Assembly: GCA_937900305.1 (NCBI GenBank)
Contig: CALCCV010000603.1
Coordinates: 1-6,365 of the forward strand
DNA length: 6,365 nucleotides
Direction: 5' to 3'
Source of the DNA: an uncultured Pseudobdellovibrionaceae bacterium
GTDB lineage: Bacteria; Bdellovibrionota; Bdellovibrionia; Bdellovibrionales; Bdellovibrionaceae
The notes under the pieces were generated by a model. The model saw only the letters and a program-made list of their open reading frames with translations, had not been told where the DNA came from and made no database searches. Of this stretch, positions 1-5,682 are shown one piece after another. Both the position numbers and the translations under genes were made by a program. Positions within the stretch are counted from its first letter, which is position 1, and the number at the start of each line of letters is the position of its first letter.

Positions 1-87
1 CATAAGCGGAATTCCCCCCTTGGGAGCATCGGGATATTGGCGATTGTAAACTGTGACTTGGTGATTGCGATGAAAAGTGGAGGACAA
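1..87 (+). other. Leader / possible tail of an upstream gene
   Basis: No complete gene fits here. The frame of the downstream TPR-like gene is open from base 1, so its 5' limit is not set by a stop codon in the window. The two other forward frames end at TAA 47-49 or at TAA 3-5 and TGA 51-53, so the last codons of an upstream operon gene could lie here. The TAA at 47-49 would leave a 38-base gap to the ATG at 88, which fits the compact layout downstream. I see no convincing -35/-10 pair and no hairpin plus T-run, so the operon promoter is probably further upstream. This is inference from spacing only. Confidence 0.4.
79..84 (+). promoter_or_regulatory. Ribosome binding site that decides the TPR-like gene start
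   Basis: GGAGGA lies 3 bases before the ATG at 88. Spacing is slightly short but this is the best Shine-Dalgarno match in the region. It favours ATG 88 over the in-frame ATG 70, which has no such motif, and over TTG 37, which has only a weaker GGGAG at 22-26. Starting at 88 also gives a more normal signal peptide. Confidence 0.7.
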
Positions 88-3039
88 ATGATCTCATCCT
101 TATCGATGAGGCCGAAAGGTCGAAAAATAGCAAAAGCAAAAAGGAGCAAAGCCGTTGTTATGTCTTTGTTTCAGGCTTTCGCCATTGTTTTGACCGCCGT
201 GAGTTTGTCTTCCATCGCCACCGCAATCACGATGGACGTCGAAACTCACGATGCCCTGATTTCTCAGCTGGCTGAAGTGCAAAAAGGACTTGATGCTTCC
301 GATGTCTCTTTTGTGCCCACCAGTCACCGTTTAGCCGACCTCCTGGCTGATCGCGCGCGAATTTTAGAAATGAAGGCGAGCGAACACCTCGACGAAGAAA
401 AAAACAGTGCAGAATCCAAGGTGACTGCGCAAGCGATGACGAACCGGGCAAAAGGCGACCGCGAATCTGCCATTCAATATATAGCCGTGACCGAATCTAG
501 AGTCACCGGCGCACAAAAATCTCGAGTGCTTTTGCAGAAGGCCCATCTGTTACAAATGGTTGGACGCGACAAAGCAGCGCTCGCCATTCTCAATATCTTA
601 CGCAAAGGTCCCAAGACCGACGAGTATTGGACCGCGACGGACTTGCTAGCCGATTTGCACTTCAAGCTGGGTGAATATTCGATTGCGAAAGCGATGTACT
701 CCGAGATCCAACGATCTCCCAAACGAAATAACTTCTCAGACTACCGACTCACTTGGTGCAATTTTCACCTAGATCAGGTGGTGTTAGCGATTCGTTCCCT
801 CGAAATCCTGTTGAACAACCCAAATTTGGATCCAAACATCCGCATCGACGGAGCCAGAGATTTGGTGATTTTCTATTCTCGCACACCATTCAGCACTGCC
901 CAGATTCAAAAAATTTCCAGCTACGCTCCGGAAGTTAAGCAGAGAGAGGAAAACTTACGTTTTTTCTCAGACGAATTGAAACGTTTGGGAAAAAAGAAAG
1001 AGTCTGCTCTCGTTAAGCTTCACATTCTTCAGGCCTTTCCAAAATCTGAAGAAACTCTAGCCGACAAAGTCGACCTTTTTGAAATTTTAGTTCACGTGGG
1101 AAAAAAGAAAGAAGCCGGCCAAATGCTTTCGCTCATCACGGCTGCGGATTGCGACGAGGCCTGCAATGACATTTCGACAAATTTACAAAAGATCTTGCGT
1201 GGTTGGGCTGACGAAGAAAAGACAAAGGCTTCGCCTGAATTGATTCAGTGTTTTGTCATCTACAGCCAATATAAATTTGCGCAAGAAAAGCCATTGTTGC
1301 TCGCGATCAAAGTTTCGCAAGATCATAAGTATCACGGACCGGCTCTGGCTATCATCGCTCGCGTATTAGCGATGACCAAAGATCCGAATGTCTATGAATC
1401 AGCTCTAAAAGCTCAAATTGTTTCGGCCGAAGCGACCAAACTGCCGACAAACATTGAAAAGGCTTACAAACAGTATCTCGCACAAGGCAAAGACGAAACA
1501 CTTAGAAAAGAAGTGGCTCTAGGCCTCATGCAAAATCTGATGGACCAAAAAAAATGGGCAGAGGCAGAGTCCTTCGGACTCGATCAATTGGTGAAATACA
1601 CTTTTCACCGCACCGAAATGGCAGCGCAGTTGATTGAAATCTACAAAACGACAAAGCAGGGCGAAAAAGAACGTTTGTTTTCTCTGCGCATGGCCGGCAA
1701 CGATTTCAAGGGCAAGTACTTTGAAAACTACAAACGCCTGACCGTTGCGATGGTCAGTGCGAAAACCAAAATGCGCACGGCCACTGGATCAGATCTTGGG
1801 CTCTTGCTCGAGATTGAACCCAAAGCTCTCACCGTCAATGAGCGCTACCGATTGCTGACGGATTCCTTTTTGCTAGCTTTGCAGCTTAAAGACTTTCCAC
1901 GTCTGAAGTCGATTTCACAAACTCTGACATCCATCATGGGCAAATTGAGTCCAAAAGAAAAAATGCTGATCATCGAAAAACGAATTCTAGTTGCGGACCT
2001 GGAACTTGACTACAGCTCATCTTTATATTGGGATTCCCAATTGAAAGAAGACAACTCCATGGCCCGTCAATTTCGCTTGGCCTTGAAAGGTCGCTTGGCC
2101 GGCAAACCGATGGCCCGGATCGAAAGCGACATCCTCAATTCTCGTCAGGCCACTCCGGATCAGAAAATTTGGGTCGTTCAACAACAGCTCAATTCAAGCC
2201 GAGATCCATTAAATCTTTTGAAGAAATACAAAGACATTCTAAGACGCGATCCTTCGCTCTTTTCAAAATTGACGCTTTCGGCATTGGCAAAAAGTCAACC
2301 TGCGCGACTCTATGAATTCGCCGCCAACGAGCCCGCCTTGCGAAAAACTTTGGTGGGACTGCTCGCGAATCGTCAAAATAAAATCTTTGAATTGATACAA
2401 GCCTCGCGAGAAATCGCGGGTTTGAATACCAAAGCGATGGCCATCACAAACTTTGAACAAAAACTCGGCCGAAAACTTGAGGCCATGAAAAATTTCGAGA
2501 ACAAGTTTTTGAAACGCGAAAAAGATGACGTTATCGTTTTAGTGGCGCTTTCGCACTGGACTTTGTTGAATCGTGACTTTTCGATGGATTTACAAAATGC
2601 CCTGCAAAACGTAAAGGTTTCTAAGGCAGTCAAACCTCTTTTTGATCGCAGCATGCAGGCCCAGATCAACAACTTAAATCAAAATTCTCAGCAATCCTTC
2701 GAGAATATGAAAAACCTCTGGGAAACTTCGAAAATCGAAGCAGAGTTCACCCAAGTTTTCCAACAAGCCACCCCTGATCAACGTGTGGCCATCGCCCAAG
2801 AGATGCGCGGCTGGGCCGCGCGCTCGATGAGCCCTCTTCGCGAGAAATGGCAGATCCTGGCCGACAGCCAGAAAGCGGTCGACACCAACGAAAATCTGGC
2901 CTCGCTGTATCAGTCTTTGCGCCAGGATCCTTTTCAAAAATCTTTGGCAAACGAAATCGCTACGAAGGAATACGCCCGTGGCAACCAACTCGTCGCCCTG
3001 TTCATTGGTGAACGTAACAAAGATTTGGGAGGCATCTGA
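88..3039 (+). CDS. Exported TPR-like helical-repeat protein of a Glt-type gliding/envelope cluster
   Basis: Probable periplasmic scaffold of 983 residues. Numbering from ATG 88, residues 1-23 are basic (RPKGRK, KAKRSK), residues 24-46 are hydrophobic and end in ATA, a likely signal peptidase I site, and the mature chain starts near ITMDVE. Residues 75-95 contain the phrase SHRLADLLADRARIL, which resembles the start of the helical region in delta-proteobacterial gliding-cluster TPR proteins. Residues about 125-245 carry TPR-like helix pairs, for example QKAHLLQMVGRDKAALAIL and ATDLLADLHFKLGEYSIAK. The rest is almost wholly charged, helical sequence without clear consensus repeats. C355 and C359 form a CX3C pair. 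The stop codon overlaps the next gene's start, implying coupling. By position and architecture it may correspond to the TPR proteins of the Myxococcus Glt complex (GltD/GltE type), but I cannot assign a one-to-one ortholog. It lacks membrane segments other than the signal. The start could instead be TTG 37 (1000 residues), which is less likely. Exported TPR protein: fairly sure; Glt role: inferred from neighbours. Confidence 0.8.
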   Translation: MISSLSMRPKGRKIAKAKRSKAVVMSLFQAFAIVLTAVSLSSIATAITMDVETHDALISQLAEVQKGLDASDVSFVPTSHRLADLLADRARILEMKASEHLDEEKNSAESKVTAQAMTNRAKGDRESAIQYIAVTESRVTGAQKSRVLLQKAHLLQMVGRDKAALAILNILRKGPKTDEYWTATDLLADLHFKLGEYSIAKAMYSEIQRSPKRNNFSDYRLTWCNFHLDQVVLAIRSLEILLNNPNLDPNIRIDGARDLVIFYSRTPFSTAQIQKISSYAPEVKQREENLRFFSDELKRLGKKKESALVKLHILQAFPKSEETLADKVDLFEILVHVGKKKEAGQMLSLITAADCDEACNDISTNLQKILRGWADEEKTKASPELIQCFVIYSQYKFAQEKPLLLAIKVSQDHKYHGPALAIIARVLAMTKDPNVYESALKAQIVSAEATKLPTNIEKAYKQYLAQGKDETLRKEVALGLMQNLMDQKKWAEAESFGLDQLVKYTFHRTEMAAQLIEIYKTTKQGEKERLFSLRMAGNDFKGKYFENYKRLTVAMVSAKTKMRTATGSDLGLLLEIEPKALTVNERYRLLTDSFLLALQLKDFPRLKSISQTLTSIMGKLSPKEKMLIIEKRILVADLELDYSSSLYWDSQLKEDNSMARQFRLALKGRLAGKPMARIESDILNSRQATPDQKIWVVQQQLNSSRDPLNLLKKYKDILRRDPSLFSKLTLSALAKSQPARLYEFAANEPALRKTLVGLLANRQNKIFELIQASREIAGLNTKAMAITNFEQKLGRKLEAMKNFENKFLKREKDDVIVLVALSHWTLLNRDFSMDLQNALQNVKVSKAVKPLFDRSMQAQINNLNQNSQQSFENMKNLWETSKIEAEFTQVFQQATPDQRVAIAQEMRGWAARSMSPLREKWQILADSQKAVDTNENLASLYQSLRQDPFQKSLANEIATKEYARGNQLVALFIGERNKDLGGI
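2805..2821 (+). repeat. Perfect 7-bp GC-only inverted repeat inside the TPR-like gene
   Basis: GCGCGGC (2805-2811), a 3-base spacer TGG, then GCCGCGC (2815-2821) can form a compact all-G/C hairpin in the mRNA. No T-run follows, so it is not a standard intrinsic terminator. It falls in codons for the MRGWAAR stretch, so it may be a by-product of coding. The inverted repeat is certain; a function is not shown. Confidence 0.45.
3027..3032 (+). promoter_or_regulatory. Ribosome binding site for the small exported protein gene
   Basis: GGGAGG lies within the end of the TPR-like gene, 6 bases before the ATG at 3039. It is a strong, well-spaced site. Together with the TGATG stop/start overlap it supports termination-reinitiation coupling and fixes ATG 3039 over the in-frame ATG 3051. 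Confidence 0.75.
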
Positions 3040-3347
3040 TGAACAACGTGATGAAAACTCTGTTCTCGATTCTGCTGCCGATCGCGTTTTTGAGCGCACC
3101 TGCCTTAGCAGCAAAAAATAAAAAAGCACCGGCAAGGGTTTTGAAAAAAAACAGCAGCGTGCCTGCCGACACGAAGCTTGAGACCACCCTGTCTTTTGAG
3201 GGCAGCAAGATCAAAGGCAAAGTGCAAGAGGCGAGCTTGCGAAAAATCGTCGTCGAAAATGACAAATCTCTAGAAGATCTTTTGGGTGTTCGTAAACAGT
3301 TCGACGATCGAAGACGTGAAGAAACCGAAAGGGCGGAATCATGGTAA
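3039..3347 (+). CDS. Small exported protein of the Glt-type cluster
   Basis: A 102-residue protein of unknown function. Residues 1-24 form a clear signal peptide: one Lys at position 6, a hydrophobic core LFSILLPIAFLSA, and PALA before a likely cleavage site near A24/A25. A basic, low-complexity stretch follows (KNKKAPARVLKK, 26-37). A conserved-looking module covers residues 48-90: LETTLSFEGSKIKG, then VRKQFDD. The pattern 'FE-x-x-x-I-x-G ... L-x-x-x-R-x-x-F' recalls short secreted proteins that accompany TonB-like AgmX/PglI genes in myxobacteria and Bdellovibrio; this is from memory of the family, not a search. The tail (RRREETERAE) is highly charged. There are no cysteines, so it is not a lipoprotein. 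The gene starts on the last base of the TPR-like gene's stop and ends 7 bases into the TonB-like gene, so it is locked between them. A role as a periplasmic adaptor in the same complex (GltF-like position) is inference. Confidence 0.75.
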   Translation: MNNVMKTLFSILLPIAFLSAPALAAKNKKAPARVLKKNSSVPADTKLETTLSFEGSKIKGKVQEASLRKIVVENDKSLEDLLGVRKQFDDRRREETERAESW

Positions 3348-4603
3348 AAGCAGCAATCAAAGACCGAAAAGACAGAGTGGTGCGCTCTTATCTTCTTCAA
3401 GAAGAGGCCCAGTACTTTTTGATCATGAACAATTCTCAACGCCGCATCGAAATTACGGGCGATTTGAAGTGGTTCGAAGCTCAAGAAGTCGACTTCGACA
3501 TCATCGAAAAATTTCAAGGCAAAAGCATCAAACGCAACAGCCTGAAAACAAGCCAAGGCTTCAGTATCGCCGAATTGAAAACGAGTGATCAAATCGTCCA
3601 TGGCCTTGACACCCTGAAAGAGGAAGAGGATCGACTGCCGGTAATGGCGAAATATTCGGCCATGGCTCACATCGGCTTTTTGGCATTTTCAATTCTCCTT
3701 GGCTGGGTTATCGAAACTTATTTGATCGATCCACCTCCTGAAATGCAGGTCGTAATGGTTCCACCGCCTGCGGATTTAAAACCAACTCCACCGCCACCTC
3801 CGCCAGCTCCGAAGACGGTAAAGATGGCCGAAAAAATTCCTCAGAAAAAGCCGATTCCACGCCCTAAAACTGTGAAGATTCCCGAAATAAAAAAACTCCA
3901 AGCTCGCAGTGCAAACAAGACTCCGACGGGATTGAACAAAGGTCCTAACCCTGAATTGGGCGCGCTGAAAACACTTTCTCGCATCGGCGGTCTCGGCAAC
4001 GAAACCAGCGGACCAAAGGGCATGGGTCTCGGTGGAAAATCTGGTGCCTTCGGATCGGGTTCAAGTTTTGGCGGCGGTGTGGGTCGCGGCAGCCTCGGTG
4101 GGGTTCGCAATGCCTTGGGTGGCAAAGGGATCGTCGCAGGATTTTCAGGGGACGGCAGCAAGGGTTTCGGAGCTTCGGGTTATGGCAACGGCAGCTTCGG
4201 TGGCGGAGCCAAAGGTCGCGGCGGTGGATCGATCGGCAGCAAAGTCGGTGGCTTGATCGTCCCCTCATTTGATGACTCTGAAGTCGAAGGCGGATTGGCT
4301 CGTGAACAAGTTGAAGCCGTTGTTCGCAAAAACTCTGGTCAGCTTTTGTATTGCTATGAAAAAGCCCTTCAATCCAATCCCGGTTTGCGCGGGCGATTGA
4401 CCTCAAAATGGGTCATCGGCGGCAACGGCGCGGTGAAGTCAATTCAGGTTGTGAGTTCGTCACTGCGCAATCGCAGTGTTGAAGGTTGCGTGATGAATGC
4501 CATTCGGGGTTGGCGCTTTCCCAAACCGATTGGTGGCGTAAATGTTGACGTTGCTTATCCGTTCGATTTTGGTCGCTTACAGTTAGCTTCGCAGGGGGAC
4601 TAA
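3341..4603 (+). CDS. TonB-like AgmX/PglI C-terminal domain protein (GltG/GltJ type)
   Basis: A 420-residue protein expected to link an inner-membrane motor to periplasmic and outer-membrane parts. Residues 1-104 are a soluble, charged domain with no export signal and no cysteines, so probably cytoplasmic. Residues about 106-127 are the single membrane segment. Residues 131-182 are Pro-rich (PPPPPPAP, then Lys-Pro-rich), the TonB-like periplasmic rod. Residues 215-304 are Gly/Ser-rich low complexity. Residues about 317-412 are the AgmX/PglI-type C-terminal domain, with hallmark phrases GQLLYCYEKALQ, GRLTSKWVIGGNG, SSLRNRSVEGC and IRGWRFPKP. C338 and C383 are the only cysteines and probably form a disulfide. 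Known: Myxococcus GltG (PglI) and GltJ (AgmX) share this domain and act in the gliding machine. GltJ's N-terminal zinc finger and GYF domain are not visible here, so it is closer to GltG in layout; the exact ortholog is not settled. The 7-base overlap with the previous gene and a purine-rich AAGGGCGG upstream support ATG 3341. Confidence 0.88.
   Translation: MVKAAIKDRKDRVVRSYLLQEEAQYFLIMNNSQRRIEITGDLKWFEAQEVDFDIIEKFQGKSIKRNSLKTSQGFSIAELKTSDQIVHGLDTLKEEEDRLPVMAKYSAMAHIGFLAFSILLGWVIETYLIDPPPEMQVVMVPPPADLKPTPPPPPPAPKTVKMAEKIPQKKPIPRPKTVKIPEIKKLQARSANKTPTGLNKGPNPELGALKTLSRIGGLGNETSGPKGMGLGGKSGAFGSGSSFGGGVGRGSLGGVRNALGGKGIVAGFSGDGSKGFGASGYGNGSFGGGAKGRGGGSIGSKVGGLIVPSFDDSEVEGGLAREQVEAVVRKNSGQLLYCYEKALQSNPGLRGRLTSKWVIGGNGAVKSIQVVSSSLRNRSVEGCVMNAIRGWRFPKPIGGVNVDVAYPFDFGRLQLASQGD
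3983..4252 (+). repeat. Gly/Ser-rich low-complexity coding tract
   Basis: About 90 codons (residues 215-304 of the TonB-like protein) dominated by GGT/GGC/GGA Gly codons with Ser, Ala, Lys, Arg and Phe. Irregular short motifs recur, such as GxGxxSFGGG and GxGRGSLGG. The units are degenerate, not perfect tandem DNA repeats. The tract probably forms a long flexible periplasmic linker between the Pro-rich rod and the folded C-terminal domain. It is a likely site of length variation between strains. Confidence 0.7.
4461..4478 (+). repeat. Perfect 7-bp inverted repeat inside the TonB-like gene
   Basis: CACTGCG (4461-4467), loop CAAT, then CGCAGTG (4472-4478) could fold as a stable tetraloop hairpin in the mRNA, about 120 bases before the stop codon. 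No T-run follows. It encodes part of SSLRNRSVEG, which the protein domain conserves, so it may be a coincidence of coding. The repeat is certain; its function is not. Confidence 0.4.
4593..4599 (+). promoter_or_regulatory. Ribosome binding site for the lipoprotein gene
   Basis: AGGGGGA lies in the last codons of the TonB-like gene, 6 bases before the ATG at 4606. It supports this start and, with only 2 bases between stop and start, translational coupling. Confidence 0.65.
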
Positions 4604-4605
4604 GT

Positions 4606-5682
4606 ATGAAGAAAATCAAATCGGTCTCGCAAAATTTAAAACCCGCCTCAGCGGTCGCATCGGTGGCTTTGATCACGATAAGTCTCGCGATGGCGGCCTG
4701 CTCGTTTTCGCAGAATCCAGTCTCAAGTTATCCAATGACCGAGCGCTTCGCGGTGCCTACAGATTCAGACGTATTGAATCCCAACAATCAGCCGACCCCC
4801 GTGGAACCACCCCCTGTCGTAAAACCCCCGCCAGCCCCCCCCGAGGCGCCGCGCTTTGACAGTCGACTCAACGATCAACTGCCCCTCAGCAAATTATTTT
4901 TAATCTCGGGATTTGATCAAGAGTCCGCAATTGTTGGCAAAGACAATGTTCTCACGTTCACGATCGAGTCTCTCAAAGAAGACATCGAATTCAACGTGAA
5001 ACCTGGTGTCGCTTTCGCTGATTTTTCAACCTGGAAAGAATCTGCGACTTCGACGAAATCAAAAAAATCTTACAAGGTCACAATCAAACCTGACCCGAGT
5101 TTGATTGCAGACAACTCTAACGAAGCTCCCAAGGACGTGAACCTGACCATCACGGCCACAGCAGCAACACCTGAGTCCCAAGCACTCTTAGCCCAAGCGG
5201 GCGTCGGTGCCGAAGGCAAATCGCTGTTGATCACTTTCACTCTTCGCAAAAAACTAGCTCCGAAATTGATGGTTAGCGACGAATTTCCGTCTTTGTTGGA
5301 ACTCAATGATACGAAAACCTTTAAAATTTCAGTTTCGGGTTTGACTGATCCCAACGACAAACCCACGCTCGACTACTCTTACGACCTCAAAGCCTTCTTG
5401 AATCTCGATTTCGCCGAGCTTGATGGCAGTGACTACATTGCTGCGAGCAATCCGGTCTTTTCAAACGGAAAATGGTTGTACACTCTCACGATCAGCACCA
5501 AAGGCACGAACAACCCCATTCCCGTTGCCGTCGACCTTAACCGAGATCTCACTCCTAATTATCAATCCGCTTACACGCACGTGAGAACCAGTTTTCAAGT
5601 CACAACCGACTCCGGCATCACCAGCGATGCCGTGAGCAAGTCTTTCCAAATCAAAAAATCTAGCCCTGGAGTTAACCAATGA
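4606..5682 (+). CDS. Lipoprotein with Pro-rich tether and two Ig-like beta domains
   Basis: A 358-residue protein. A basic N-region and hydrophobic stretch (about 17-31) end in MAAC, with the lipidated Cys at residue 32. Met at -3 is an uncommon but tolerated lipobox residue. Ser follows the Cys, which under the E. coli Lol rule would send it to the outer membrane. Residues 33-62 are polar. Residues 63-82 are Pro-rich (EPPP, KPPPAPPEAP), probably an extended tether. Residues about 95-215 and 219-350 look like two related beta-sandwich modules: each opens with a hydrophobic strand, then a phrase of the kind LTFTIESL or KTFKISVSGL, and the first ends in a strand ITFTLRKK, the second in SFQIKKSS. 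C32 is the only cysteine. No enzymatic motif is seen, so a structural or binding role is likely. It lies between the TonB-like and barrel genes and overlaps the latter by 4 bases, so it plausibly links them across the periplasm. Not recognised as a named gene. The Ig-like fold is inferred from strand pattern only. Confidence 0.8.
   Translation: MKKIKSVSQNLKPASAVASVALITISLAMAACSFSQNPVSSYPMTERFAVPTDSDVLNPNNQPTPVEPPPVVKPPPAPPEAPRFDSRLNDQLPLSKLFLISGFDQESAIVGKDNVLTFTIESLKEDIEFNVKPGVAFADFSTWKESATSTKSKKSYKVTIKPDPSLIADNSNEAPKDVNLTITATAATPESQALLAQAGVGAEGKSLLITFTLRKKLAPKLMVSDEFPSLLELNDTKTFKISVSGLTDPNDKPTLDYSYDLKAFLNLDFAELDGSDYIAASNPVFSNGKWLYTLTISTKGTNNPIPVAVDLNRDLTPNYQSAYTHVRTSFQVTTDSGITSDAVSKSFQIKKSSPGVNQ
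4835..4842 (+). repeat. C8 homopolymer in the lipoprotein's Pro-rich tether
   Basis: Eight consecutive C bases fall in the Pro codons of the tether, within a region that has several other C5 runs (for example 4810-4814 and 4825-4829). Such tracts can slip in replication and switch a gene off by frameshift. Here the run is short and may simply reflect Pro codon choice. Confidence 0.5.

Noticed and set aside
20..49. Possible promoter with TTGGGA and TTGTAA
   Set aside because: The boxes match the consensus weakly, the spacing is 18 bases, and the operon layout suggests read-through from upstream.
1547..1554. A8 run in the TPR-like gene
   Set aside because: Explained by Gln-Lys-Lys codons in a Lys-rich protein; the frame stays intact.
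2674..3135. 153-codon - strand open frame opposite the end of the TPR-like gene
   Set aside because: Fully antisense to a supported gene apart from its overlap with the next; composition is unlike a real protein.
3144..3152. A AAA AAC slippery heptamer in the small exported protein gene
   Set aside because: The -1 frame reaches a stop after about nine codons, there is no clear downstream pseudoknot, and Lys-Lys-Asn codons explain it in a Lys-rich stretch.
3002..3670. 222-codon open frame on the - strand across the small gene and the start of the TonB-like gene
   Set aside because: It lies opposite two well-supported genes, its translation is rich in Phe/Ser/Arg without a recognisable domain, and it has no sensible gene context.
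3841..4406. Pro-rich and Arg/His-rich - strand frames opposite the Gly-rich tract, and a + strand frame at 4032-4256
   Set aside because: The Gly codon bias of the real gene (GGN) keeps the other frames free of stops and produces Pro- or Arg-rich nonsense.
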